A stretch of DNA of 64,000 nucleotides, taken from contig JBMYLP010000006.1 in assembly GCA_049596455.1 (NCBI GenBank), positions 1 to 64,000 on the forward strand, in the 5' to 3' direction. Below, in pieces: positions 54,191 through 62,340 of the stretch. This DNA comes from UBA7446 sp049596455. Lineage in GTDB: Bacteria; Bacteroidota; Bacteroidia; Flavobacteriales; Flavobacteriaceae. A program made the translations under genes and the position numbers. The number at the start of each line of letters is the position of its first letter. Position 1 is the stretch's first letter. The notes under the pieces are model-generated. The model ran no database searches. It had not been told where the DNA came from and saw only the letters and a list, made by a program, of their open reading frames with translations.

Positions 54191-55804
54191 ATGATTCGAA
54201 ACTTACAGATGAACACATACACAAATTTATTCATTTCTCTCGTTTTTATTGCATTACTTTCAAGTTGTGGCTCGGGCAATCGCCGCTCTAATGTGTCGCA
54301 AGGTACTGGATTAGAGATAAACTCAAATCGTGGAGGCTTTCAATACAAAACGAATTACAAAGGACAAGAAGCTGGTCCTGGATTAGTCTTTATCCCTGGC
54401 GGAACCTTTATTAAAGGTAGAGTGCAGGACGATGTTATGCGCGATTGGAACAACTCCCCTGTTCGCGTACAAGTCCGTTCGTTTTTTATAGACGAAACTG
54501 AAGTTACCAATCTTATGTATATTGAATATCTAGATTGGTTAGAACGTGTCTATAAAAAGTCTGGTGGTAATTTCCGCAATGTATATTTGGCAGCTATCCC
54601 AGATACCATGGTTTGGCGAAGCCCATTGGGTTTTAATGAGGATATGGTAAATAATTATTTGCGCCATCCTGCATTTAAAGATTATCCAGTGGTGGGAGTC
54701 ACATGGCAGCAAGCTACAAACTATGCTAAATGGCGTACTGAACGTGTCAATGAACGACTTTTGGAACGGGAAGGGTATATTGAAAAAGGTGTTAGCCTTC
54801 AAATTGACAGTATTGCACCCGGAAGCGAATTTAACACACAAACATACTTGCAAGCGCCAGATCAAGTTTATGGTGGTGCTTTTGCCGACAAAGCAGGACG
54901 AAATGCACAACCTAACAGCAGAGATGCGGATTCTACAGCATTAAATTTTGTGAAACGTAAAGACGGATTGCTATTACCTGAATATCGTCTTCCAACGGAA
55001 GCAGAATGGGAATATGCTGCCTTAGGGTTGTCTGAACTTCGAGAATACAACAGTTACCGCGGTAAAAAGAAATACCCTTGGGCTGGCTCATCCACTCGTT
55101 CTGAAAAACGTAAAAATGAAGGAGATCAATTAGCGAACTTTAAACAAGGAAAAGGAGACTATAGTGGTATTTCAGGCTGGTCTTCAGACAATGCAGATAT
55201 CACAGCACCTGTTCGCGCTTTCCCTCCAAACGATTACGGGCTTTACGGCATGGCTGGAAATGTTGCCGAATGGGTTGCTGACGTATATAGACCTATAGTT
55301 GATAACGATGTTTCAGATATGAGTTATTATAGAGGTAATCTTTATGCCAAACCGGCTATTGGACCTGAGGGGAAAACTATTGTGGTAACAGATATTGAGT
55401 TAGATACCATGCCAAATAACAAACTTTATGTTAAGGCGCTACCAGGAGAAGTTAAATTCATAGATGTTGATTCAACTGACGCGCAATTAAGACCTAACTT
55501 TAATAGAGCATACAATAGTGACTTTATGGATGGTGACGATCAATCAAATCCATCTGAAGCAAACATGTATAAGTTTGCAGTTGATGATGAAGGTCGTGTT
55601 ATTTCAGATAAAGAAAATGTAAAGTCGCTGATTTCAGATCAAACGCGAGTAGTCAAAGGGGGGTCTTGGAAAGATCGTTCCTATTGGTTAGATCCTGCGC
55701 AAAGACGCTATTTGCCTGAGTTTATGGCAGCAGACTTTATTGGATTCAGGTGTGCCATGTCATATCTGGGTGAAAACAACGTAAAGAAACGTCCACGCGA
55801 CTAG
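54191..55804 (+). CDS. gldJ: Gliding motility lipoprotein GldJ
   Basis: 537 residues. Lipobox LLSSC near residue 26 anchors it to the membrane. The body is an FGE-sulfatase (C-type-lectin-like) domain: LVFIPGGTFIKGRVQDD, DETEVTNLMYIEYLDW, LPTEAEWEYAALG, YGLYGMAGNVAEWVADVY and VVKGGSWKDRSYWLDPAQ. GldJ is required for gliding and supports the T9SS ring protein GldK. A second ATG at 54209 (MNTYTNLF) would give a shorter signal peptide and is possible. murF starts 3 bases after the stop, the usual flavobacterial arrangement. Confidence 0.93.
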   Translation: MIRNLQMNTYTNLFISLVFIALLSSCGSGNRRSNVSQGTGLEINSNRGGFQYKTNYKGQEAGPGLVFIPGGTFIKGRVQDDVMRDWNNSPVRVQVRSFFIDETEVTNLMYIEYLDWLERVYKKSGGNFRNVYLAAIPDTMVWRSPLGFNEDMVNNYLRHPAFKDYPVVGVTWQQATNYAKWRTERVNERLLEREGYIEKGVSLQIDSIAPGSEFNTQTYLQAPDQVYGGAFADKAGRNAQPNSRDADSTALNFVKRKDGLLLPEYRLPTEAEWEYAALGLSELREYNSYRGKKKYPWAGSSTRSEKRKNEGDQLANFKQGKGDYSGISGWSSDNADITAPVRAFPPNDYGLYGMAGNVAEWVADVYRPIVDNDVSDMSYYRGNLYAKPAIGPEGKTIVVTDIELDTMPNNKLYVKALPGEVKFIDVDSTDAQLRPNFNRAYNSDFMDGDDQSNPSEANMYKFAVDDEGRVISDKENVKSLISDQTRVVKGGSWKDRSYWLDPAQRRYLPEFMAADFIGFRCAMSYLGENNVKKRPRD

Positions 55805-55807
55805 CTC

Positions 55808-57064
55808 ATGACTTCGCTTCAAGAAGTATATTCACTTTTTTTGGCGTCATCGGGTGTTGAAACTGACAGCCGAAAACCTATTTCAAATAAACTGTTTTTT
55901 GCCCTTAAGGGAGCGCATTTTGATGGTAATACCTATGCTCAAATCGCCTTGGAAAAAGGGTCCGCTGCGGCTATTGTTGATAATCCAAAAATAGCTAACG
56001 CACACCCAAAATGCTTTTTGGTTGATGATGCATTACAAACACTGCAAGCACTTGCCAATCACCACAGAAAACAATTTGATTTACCCCTAATTGCACTAAC
56101 TGGAAGCAACGGAAAAACCACCACCAAAGAGTTAATTGCTGCCGTACTCGGAACAACACATAATGTTTTATTTACAGAAGGGAATCTAAACAATCATATA
56201 GGTGTTCCGCTAACATTGTTGCGATTGACCCCAAAACACACGCATGCACTCATAGAAATGGGAGCTAATCATATTGGAGAAATTGACTTTTTATGCACTA
56301 TAGCCGAGCCTACGCATGGTCTTATTACCAATGTCGGCAAAGCGCACCTCGAAGGATTTGGCTCTGAAGAAGGGGTACTAAAAGGCAAAACCGAACTGTA
56401 CAGGTTTTTGGAGAAAAATGGAGGAACTGTTTTTGTAAATCAAGAAGACCGAAAGCTAATAGGTGCGCTCGGCAAAAATCACAATATCACGTATAGCCCC
56501 TCTGAATATGACGTATTAGATGATCAGCCTACACTAAGACTGCGTTTTGATGGAGTTGAAATACACACCGAATTGGCAGGAAACTATAACAAAACGAATA
56601 TCGCCACTGCGATTTGTGTAGGGGATGCATTTGGCGTTACATTGGAAAATAGCGTCGCTGCAATTGCAGCTTATGTGCCTGACAACCATCGGTCGCAGCT
56701 TATGCTAAAAAACAATAAAGCCATTGTGCTTGACGCCTACAATGCCAATCCAACAAGTATGCATGCAGCTGTGCATGCGTTTAGCTTACGAAAAGGGACA
56801 AAGGCGGTAATACTGGGTTATATGGCTGAGTTAGGCTCGCATGAAGCAGACGAGCATAAAGCACTTGTAGAACTTGTTAAAAGCCTGGATATTGATGCGT
56901 GCTATTGGGTAGGTGAAGCGTTTAAGCCTTTTGTCAATACAAATTATTTTGAAACAACAGAGGCATTTGCGTTATATCTAAAGTCAAATCCCATTGATAC
57001 CGACCAAATTCTAGTCAAAGGCTCAAGAAGCGTCGGCTTAGAAAAATTGATAACATTCCTCTAG
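55808..57064 (+). CDS. murF: UDP-N-acetylmuramoyl-tripeptide--D-alanyl-D-alanine ligase
   Basis: 418 residues. Cytoplasmic Mur ligase that adds D-Ala-D-Ala to complete the peptidoglycan precursor. ATP site ALTGSNGKTTTKELIAA (about 95-111), NHIGVPLTLLRL, IEMGANHIGEI, and the C-terminal domain motifs LDAYNANPTSMHAAV and LGYMAELGSHEADEH are intact. It is coupled to gldJ by a 3-base gap. Confidence 0.95.
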   Translation: MTSLQEVYSLFLASSGVETDSRKPISNKLFFALKGAHFDGNTYAQIALEKGSAAAIVDNPKIANAHPKCFLVDDALQTLQALANHHRKQFDLPLIALTGSNGKTTTKELIAAVLGTTHNVLFTEGNLNNHIGVPLTLLRLTPKHTHALIEMGANHIGEIDFLCTIAEPTHGLITNVGKAHLEGFGSEEGVLKGKTELYRFLEKNGGTVFVNQEDRKLIGALGKNHNITYSPSEYDVLDDQPTLRLRFDGVEIHTELAGNYNKTNIATAICVGDAFGVTLENSVAAIAAYVPDNHRSQLMLKNNKAIVLDAYNANPTSMHAAVHAFSLRKGTKAVILGYMAELGSHEADEHKALVELVKSLDIDACYWVGEAFKPFVNTNYFETTEAFALYLKSNPIDTDQILVKGSRSVGLEKLITFL

Positions 57065-57069
57065 AAAAG

Positions 57070-57144
57070 TGGGTCATATTGGATTCGAACCAATGACTTC
57101 CGCCCTGTCAAGGCGACACTCTGAACCAACTGAGTTAATGACCC
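57070..57144 (-). tRNA. tRNA-Val (anticodon GAC)
   Basis: Complete cloverleaf on the minus strand: acceptor GGGTCAT/ATGACCC, D arm ACTC/GAGT, anticodon stem TCGCC/GGCGG with loop TTGACAG (anticodon GAC, U33 present), T arm ATTGG/CCAAT with TTCGAAT. The unpaired base 73 is A, which fits valine and not aspartate. CCA is not encoded. It lies 5 bases after murF on the opposite strand. Confidence 0.93.
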
Positions 57145-57151
57145 GAGTGTG

Positions 57152-57159
57152 CAAAAGTA
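57152..57159 (-). promoter_or_regulatory. -7 promoter element of tRNA-Val
   Basis: Minus-strand TACTTTTG, exact TAnnTTTG, 7 bases before the mature tRNA 5' end. Transcription would start almost at the first base of the tRNA. Confidence 0.65.
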
Positions 57160-57178
57160 ACTAAATTCATGAATTGAT

Positions 57179-57186
57179 TAAGTTTG
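57179..57186 (+). promoter_or_regulatory. -7 promoter element of the flavin reductase operon
   Basis: TAAGTTTG, exact TAnnTTTG, 10 bases before ATG 57197; divergent from the tRNA-Val promoter. Confidence 0.6.
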
Positions 57187-57196
57187 TAAAAAAGCT

Positions 57197-57820
57197 ATGC
57201 TACATTACACCCGCGCGGATATAGACCATATGGACAAAATTTTCAGGCTCAACCTCATTAACAGTTGCACGGGGTTTAAGTCTGCAAATTTGTTGGGGAC
57301 AAAATCAAAAAACGGCATATCCAATGTGGCTGTTTTTAGCAGTATCACGCATTTGGGAAGCAATCCGCCACTAGTTGGCTTTGTGTTGCGCCCTACTACT
57401 GTTCCACGCGACACGTATCGAAATATTAAAGAGACGGGCACGTTTACTGTAAATCATATTCACAGTGCCATAGTTGAAGATGCGCATCATACTTCAGCAA
57501 AGTATCCAAGCGAAGTTTCTGAGTTTACAAAAACACAGTTAGAAGAAGAATATATTGACGATTTTTATGCGCCTTTTGTCAAAGGCGCACGAGTGCGACT
57601 AGGCTGTACATTTTTAAACGAGTATGAAATTAAAGAGAACGACACGCTATTGCTTGTCAGTCAAATTGAGCATGTTTATGTTGCCAATCAAGATATTCAG
57701 CAAGAAGATGGTTGGCTTAAACTTCAGAATGCCGACACAGTAACCATCAACGGATTGGACGGTTATGCCAAAACAGAATTGATAGAACGCTTCCCCTACG
57801 CAAGACCCAAAAAACAATGA
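57197..57820 (+). CDS. Flavin reductase family protein
   Basis: 207 residues. The FMN-binding split-barrel pattern is visible: SCTGFKSANLLGTKSKNGIS, NVAVFSSITHLGSNPPLVGF and ETGTFTVNHIH. Such proteins supply reduced flavin or bind FMN for an unknown reaction. It forms an operon with the O-methyltransferase gene, whose ATG overlaps its stop by 4 bases. No partner monooxygenase is nearby, so the role stays open. Confidence 0.83.
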   Translation: MLHYTRADIDHMDKIFRLNLINSCTGFKSANLLGTKSKNGISNVAVFSSITHLGSNPPLVGFVLRPTTVPRDTYRNIKETGTFTVNHIHSAIVEDAHHTSAKYPSEVSEFTKTQLEEEYIDDFYAPFVKGARVRLGCTFLNEYEIKENDTLLLVSQIEHVYVANQDIQQEDGWLKLQNADTVTINGLDGYAKTELIERFPYARPKKQ

Positions 57821-58452
57821 ATTTTTTAGACAAAGACTTAGAAACATACGTACAGCAACATTCGGAAAAAGAGCCCGAATTGTTACAAGAATTGGCACGC
57901 GAAACCCACTTAAAAGTATTGCAACCGCGCATGCTAAGTGGTGCCTATCAAGGACGACTACTTGCTTTACTAGCAAAGCTAATTATGCCCAAACACGTTC
58001 TTGAAATTGGCACATATACAGGCTACTCGGCCTTATGTTTGGCAGAAGGACTACACCCAAAAGGACGAATAGACACCATAGATATTGACGAAGAATTGAC
58101 TGATATACAACGTCGATATTTTGATGCTTCGGGCTATGGGAAACAGATTTTTCAGCATTTAGGAAATGCTGCTGCTATTATTCCAACACTAAAAGGTGAG
58201 TTTGATTTGGTTTTTATGGATGCAGATAAAGAACAATATCCGTTGTATTTTGATTTAATTATTGACCGCATTCAACCGGGTGGACTAATTATTGCAGACA
58301 ATGTGTTGTGGTCGGGAAAAGTAGTTACTAAAGCTACCGATGAAGCCACAGAAGCATTACAGCTATTTAATAAAAAGGTGGCGAAAGATACACGTGTAGA
58401 AACTGTCCTTTTGCCTGTAAGAGATGGGCTCACGCTGCTACGAAAAATTTAA
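57817..58452 (+). CDS. O-methyltransferase (caffeoyl-CoA/catechol type)
   Basis: 211 residues, class I SAM-dependent enzyme. Motif I HVLEIGTYTGYSALCLAEGL (about 60-79), the acidic IDTIDIDEELTDIQRRYF, metal-binding aspartate in DLVFMDADKEQYPLYFD and IIADNVLWSGKVV are those of the cation-dependent O-methyltransferase group. The natural acceptor is unknown. Its 3' end overlaps the convergent tat gene by 4 bases. Confidence 0.87.
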   Translation: MNFLDKDLETYVQQHSEKEPELLQELARETHLKVLQPRMLSGAYQGRLLALLAKLIMPKHVLEIGTYTGYSALCLAEGLHPKGRIDTIDIDEELTDIQRRYFDASGYGKQIFQHLGNAAAIIPTLKGEFDLVFMDADKEQYPLYFDLIIDRIQPGGLIIADNVLWSGKVVTKATDEATEALQLFNKKVAKDTRVETVLLPVRDGLTLLRKI

Positions 58453-58712
58453 CGTCTGCGTTTAACCGTTCCTGTAATCTCGTTGATTTCTTTTTTGAGA
58501 TCCTCAACTTCTTTTTGCAGTTCTTTGGTATCAAAGCCTTGCGCCTCTGCCGACTGTTCTAGTTCCTGACGAAAATCGCGACTTGCATTTTTTACTTGCT
58601 GAATGCCTTTGGCAAGTGTGCGTGCAATTTCAGGTATGCGATTGGCACCAAATACCAACAACACCACCATAAACACAAAAACTAACTCGGCACCGCTAAT
58701 AAAAAATATCAT
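58449..58712 (-). CDS. Twin-arginine translocase subunit, TatA/TatB type
   Basis: 87 residues from ATG 58712. One membrane helix near the N-terminus (IFFISGAELVFVFMVVLLV), the hinge FGANRIPEIARTLAKGI typical of TatA/TatB, then an amphipathic and charged helix and a basic tail. The start is fixed by the -7 element, which lies 4 bases upstream and overlaps a possible TTG. TatA and TatB cannot be separated with confidence; the N-terminal glutamate (SGAEL) leans towards a TatB-like or bifunctional form. tatC is not in the window. Confidence 0.85.
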   Translation of the reverse strand: MIFFISGAELVFVFMVVLLVFGANRIPEIARTLAKGIQQVKNASRDFRQELEQSAEAQGFDTKELQKEVEDLKKEINEITGTVKRRR

Positions 58713-58716
58713 ATGA

Positions 58717-58724
58717 CAAAGATA
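58717..58724 (-). promoter_or_regulatory. -7 promoter element of the tat gene
   Basis: Minus-strand TATCTTTG, exact TAnnTTTG, 4 bases before the ATG, predicting a leaderless mRNA. It starts 15 bases after the terminator of the upstream aminopeptidase gene. Confidence 0.65.
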
Positions 58725-58732
58725 CAAGAAAC

Positions 58733-58756
58733 AAAAAAGCCAACCTCACGGTTGGC
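58733..58756 (-). terminator. Rho-independent terminator of the M1 peptidase operon
   Basis: GCCAACC (58739-58745) pairs with GGTTGGC (58750-58756) around a 4-base loop; read on the minus strand, six T's follow (58738-58733). It stands 10 bases after the stop of the peptidase gene. Confidence 0.9.
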
Positions 58757-58766
58757 AAATTGGTGA

Positions 58767-60950
58767 TTATTGTTGTTTTTTAAATTTTTCAAAGTCGTTT
58801 TCCTCTAATACTTTTGGCCAGTTATTGTTTTCTTTATTGATGTCAGCCGTTGCATTATCAGGGTCAACCAAAACCCCCACAAGCTCTTTGTCAGTAGCAA
58901 TATACTTGCTGATGGTTTTATCGTTTTTACGCCATACTTGCGCCGGATAGGTTTTGCGTTCCTTTGTTCCGTCTGCATAGCTGTACTCCACAATTAGCGG
59001 CATTGGGATTCCACCGGGCTTTTCAAAAACTACTTCGTAAAACTTTTTATTTTCCTTGCGATTTTTAAGTTCGTTAGGCGTCAAGTTTTCCAAACTACGT
59101 TGGTAATACAGCGAAAAATAGCGCTTTTCATTTCCCAATTTTTTAATGTCTTTTACTTCAGACACGCCTATATCCACCACATCAGTAGTAAAAAACCAGC
59201 CGCGCCAAAACCAATCCAAATCAAATGCCGAAGCATCTTCCATAGTGCGGAAAAAGTCCTCAGGTGTTGGATGTTTAAACATCCAACGCTGCGAGAAGGT
59301 TTTAAACGCATGGTCAAACAATTCACGACCCATAACGGTTTCGCGTAAAATATTCAACGCCGTTGCGGGTTTGCTATAGGCATTTGGCCCTAATTGATAT
59401 ACATTTTCAGGGTTTGACATAATGGGCGCAATAAAGTCTTGGTCACCTGCCATGTAAGGCACAATATTTTGCGGATCCAAATCGTCCGAAGGATAATGGT
59501 CTAATCCTGGAATTGCATCAGGATGGGTTTTTCCAAAATCTTGCTCGGCAATAATTTGCACAAAGCTATTCAACCCTTCATCCATCCAGCCCCATTGACG
59601 CTCGTCTGAATTTACAATCATGGGGAAAAAGTTGTGCCCAATCTCATGAATAATAACGCCTATCATACCAAATTTGGTACGGTCACTGTAGTAGCCGCTT
59701 TCGTCTGGTCGTCCAAAATTGAAACAAATCATGGGATATTCCATGCCCACATCATCTGCGTGTACCGAAACCGCTTTATGATAGGGGTAGTCAAATGTCA
59801 TGCGAGAATATGATTTTAATGCACTTGCAACCGTTTTGGTTGACCATTGTTCCCAAAGTGGATTTCCCTCTTTTGGATAAACCGAAACCGCCATTACGTC
59901 CTTGCCATTAATATCGACATTCATCATGTCTAAAATAAATTTTCTAGATGAGGCAAAGGCAAAATCACGCACATTTTTTGCAGTAAAGTGCCATGTTTTT
60001 GTTCCCGTTGGAATGCTTTTCTCGTTGGCTTTGGCTTCTTCTTGTGTTACGATAAACACTGGCTCATCATACGACTTTTTGGCTTCTCTAAAACGCTTCA
60101 TCATGGTGGCTGAATACACTTCTTTTCGGTTTTCTAACACACCTGTTGCCTCTACAATGTGATCGTTTGGGACAGTGATTTTTACATCATAGTCTCCAAA
60201 GGGAAGTGCAAACTCCCCATTACCCCAAAACTGTTGGTTTTGCCACCCTTCTACGTCGTTATACACCGCCATACGAGGGAAAAACTGCGCAATGAAATAG
60301 GCGTAATTATCATCTTTCACAAAATACTCATAGCCCGAACGTGCATCCCAAAATTGACGGTTTGGGATATTATAATGCCACTTTAGTCGAAACGAAATTG
60401 CCGTTCCAGACGCCAAAGGTGTAGGTAAGTCAATGCGCATCATGGTTTGATGAACGGTATATGGCAAATCAACGCCTGAAGTCGTTTGCAACGCATCAAT
60501 TTTAAAGCCTCCATCAAACTTTTCGTTGAGCAAAAACTCGTTTACAAAACCCGGTGCAACGGAGCGTTGTGTGCCGTAATAATCATTTCCGTTATTGAGT
60601 CTATCAAACGATTGCCCATCGCGCGCACGTACATTCTGATCTAATTGCACCCACAAATACGTTAATGTCTCAGGTGAGTTGTTGGTGTATGTAACCACTT
60701 GATCCCCAAAAAGTTGCTGGGTTTCATCGTTGAGCACAAGCTCCATCACATAGTCTGCCTGTTGTTGGTAGTATTCAGGACCTGGTGCACCCGAGGCGGT
60801 ACGGTACACATTGGGCGTGGCAAGCTCGTTGTAAAGTTGTCTGAACTTGTTTTGGTTGGTGTGCCCTTGCGGTGTAGATTCTTGCGCAAATGACATCACA
60901 AAAACAAAACTAAAAAGCGTGGTAACAAATTGTAAGTACTTCATGTTCAT
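58767..60950 (-). CDS. M1 family zinc metallopeptidase, exported
   Basis: 727 residues. Signal peptide (about 1-22, ending SFAQE). The gluzincin site HEIGHNFFPMIVNSDERQWG (His-Glu at about residue 435) is followed by WMDEGLNSFVQ with the third zinc ligand glutamate, giving HExxH-18-E. The upstream N-terminal beta domain and VGMEYPMICFNFGRPDE replace the usual GAMEN exopeptidase motif, so exopeptidase specificity is unclear. Probably periplasmic or surface-located. Last gene of the tRNA-Gly operon. ATG 60950 and ATG 60944 are both possible starts. Confidence 0.88.
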   Translation of the reverse strand: MNMKYLQFVTTLFSFVFVMSFAQESTPQGHTNQNKFRQLYNELATPNVYRTASGAPGPEYYQQQADYVMELVLNDETQQLFGDQVVTYTNNSPETLTYLWVQLDQNVRARDGQSFDRLNNGNDYYGTQRSVAPGFVNEFLLNEKFDGGFKIDALQTTSGVDLPYTVHQTMMRIDLPTPLASGTAISFRLKWHYNIPNRQFWDARSGYEYFVKDDNYAYFIAQFFPRMAVYNDVEGWQNQQFWGNGEFALPFGDYDVKITVPNDHIVEATGVLENRKEVYSATMMKRFREAKKSYDEPVFIVTQEEAKANEKSIPTGTKTWHFTAKNVRDFAFASSRKFILDMMNVDINGKDVMAVSVYPKEGNPLWEQWSTKTVASALKSYSRMTFDYPYHKAVSVHADDVGMEYPMICFNFGRPDESGYYSDRTKFGMIGVIIHEIGHNFFPMIVNSDERQWGWMDEGLNSFVQIIAEQDFGKTHPDAIPGLDHYPSDDLDPQNIVPYMAGDQDFIAPIMSNPENVYQLGPNAYSKPATALNILRETVMGRELFDHAFKTFSQRWMFKHPTPEDFFRTMEDASAFDLDWFWRGWFFTTDVVDIGVSEVKDIKKLGNEKRYFSLYYQRSLENLTPNELKNRKENKKFYEVVFEKPGGIPMPLIVEYSYADGTKERKTYPAQVWRKNDKTISKYIATDKELVGVLVDPDNATADINKENNNWPKVLEENDFEKFKKQQ

Positions 60951-60985
60951 CAGATTTTGGTTAAATATATGAGTTTGTAGGAAAA

Positions 60986-61477
60986 TCAGAAATTAAATTG
61001 AGCTAAATTTCTTTCTTTGGTATGTAAAAAACTTTTTTTATTATTTGATATTGTGAGAGTTACAATGTTTTTTTGATCTGGAAAAGCGTCAAATAAAAAG
61101 GCATTAGACCACTCCAAAATATCCATTTCAGGGATATTGTCAAAAGAGGCGTACATATGTGTCTGATCCTGTTTGTATTCCCAACCCACAAAGGAAAATG
61201 ATGCAATTTCTTCAAGACCATAAATCACAAAATGATCTTTAAAGTAGTTGGAAATAAGTTGTTCTGTTGCTTCAGCAGCTTGGGTATCGGGGTCTAGAGA
61301 AATCTCTTTGTCGGAGTAGTGTGACAGCGCCCTTGAAAAATCATCAGTAAAGACCCGAACCACAAGCTGTAACTGCTGCTTTTCGGGTTTGTAATACATG
61401 TCCGTAGTACTCACATAATATTTGTGGGGTACAAATGCCAAAAGCGGCACAAGCAATAAAAACCACAGTGAACGCAT
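60986..61477 (-). CDS. DUF6702-like exported protein
   Basis: 163 residues. Hydrophobic N-terminus (LWFLLLVPLLAFVPHKYYVS) that may be a signal peptide or anchor. The body contains LQLVVRVFTDDFSRALSHY and ATEQLISNYFKDHFVIY, a pattern I recall from flavobacterial proteins of unknown function that sit next to M1 peptidase genes. It overlaps the preceding gene by one base and precedes the peptidase by 35 bases. Confidence 0.7.
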   Translation of the reverse strand: MRSLWFLLLVPLLAFVPHKYYVSTTDMYYKPEKQQLQLVVRVFTDDFSRALSHYSDKEISLDPDTQAAEATEQLISNYFKDHFVIYGLEEIASFSFVGWEYKQDQTHMYASFDNIPEMDILEWSNAFLFDAFPDQKNIVTLTISNNKKSFLHTKERNLAQFNF

Positions 61478-62202
61478 CAGTTTTTTCTGTTGAATTTTTC
61501 CCCCGCCTTCACCAAAAAATCCATGATTTCAAAATCCGATTTTTCCTCCAACAATTCTTTGGTTTTGATTTCGCCATCGCAAAACACCAAAAACAATCCA
61601 ATTTTATCTTTTTCTATGTTTAATTGTTCGGTGAAAAACGTATCATCATAAAGTTGGCGAATGACTTCGCTGGGCTGAAGGCTGTACACTTTTTCATCTG
61701 ATTTTCCTTTGTCAACCAAACGATATAATGCCTTAAAAACATTCACAAAATTCAAACCGTTATAGAGCTGTCCTTGGCGCATAAGCGTATTTTCCACTCT
61801 TGTGGAGCGGTCACGTTCGTAATCAAATTCTTTAAACTCCTCTGCACGTAAATCCAAAAACTTTTGACGCTGTTCGGGGGTTACCACCACTTCATCGAGC
61901 TCAGTGACTTTTTCATTTACGTCAATGACAAGACGTCCGCGCTGCAAGATTTCTTTGGTGATTTTTACCACGCGAATTTGGTATTGAAGCGATGTAAACA
62001 CCAACTCGTCATCCATTTTTACCTCAATAGCAAACTCGCCATTATCGTCAGAAATTGTGGCTTTTTGGGTAGTAGTGTTCACCACGTTGGCAGCCACCAC
62101 ATTAGTGTTTTGGTATAAAATCTTACCCCTGAGCCAAGTGCGATAATCAGACTGCGCCATAGCCAAAGGCGCAAATAGAAGGGCAATGAGGATATGTCTC
62201 AT
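61477..62202 (-). CDS. Carboxypeptidase-regulatory-like domain protein, exported
   Basis: 241 residues from ATG 62202; longer versions would begin inside the tRNA. Signal peptide RHILIALLFAPLAMAQ. A CarboxypepD-regulatory-like beta domain follows (RTWLRGKILYQNTNVVAANV to TELDEVVVTPEQRQKF, about 20-115), as at the front of SusC proteins but with no barrel. The remaining 120 residues are helical and charged. Function unknown. It begins 25 bases after tRNA-Gly with no promoter motif in between. Confidence 0.75.
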   Translation of the reverse strand: MRHILIALLFAPLAMAQSDYRTWLRGKILYQNTNVVAANVVNTTTQKATISDDNGEFAIEVKMDDELVFTSLQYQIRVVKITKEILQRGRLVIDVNEKVTELDEVVVTPEQRQKFLDLRAEEFKEFDYERDRSTRVENTLMRQGQLYNGLNFVNVFKALYRLVDKGKSDEKVYSLQPSEVIRQLYDDTFFTEQLNIEKDKIGLFLVFCDGEIKTKELLEEKSDFEIMDFLVKAGEKFNRKN

Positions 62203-62226
62203 AAAAACTAAATTGGGTTGGCTATG

Positions 62227-62299
62227 AGCGGGAGACCGGGTTCGAACCGGCGACATTCAGCTTGGAAGGCTGACGCTCTACCAACTGAGCTACTCCCGC
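62227..62299 (-). tRNA. tRNA-Gly (anticodon TCC)
   Basis: Complete cloverleaf: acceptor GCGGGAG/CTCCCGC, D arm GCTC/GAGC, anticodon stem TCAGC/GCTGA with loop CTTCCAA (anticodon TCC), T arm GCCGG/CCGGT-type stem with TTCGAAC. Base 73 is U, normal for glycine. CCA is not encoded. Confidence 0.95.
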
Positions 62300-62306
62300 A
62301 TCTACA

Positions 62307-62340
62307 CAAATATACAGGTTTATTATAAACGCTTTACAAA
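62307..62340 (-). promoter_or_regulatory. Promoter of tRNA-Gly and probably of the operon behind it
   Basis: On the minus strand -33 TTTG (62340-62337), 22-base spacer and -7 TATATTTG (62314-62307), both exact matches. The -7 element ends 7 bases before the mature tRNA 5' end, the same distance as at tRNA-Val. The -33 element lies inside the 3' end of the upstream GNAT gene. Confidence 0.7.

Noticed and set aside
57070..57144. Reading the tRNA as tRNA-Asp (GTC)
   Set aside because: The 5-pair anticodon stem TCGCC/GGCGG fixes the loop as TTGACAG, so positions 34-36 are GAC; U33 and A73 also fit valine.
62227..62299. Integration site (att) at tRNA-Gly
   Set aside because: No integrase gene, no repeated tRNA 3' end nearby, and flanking genes look like ordinary chromosome.
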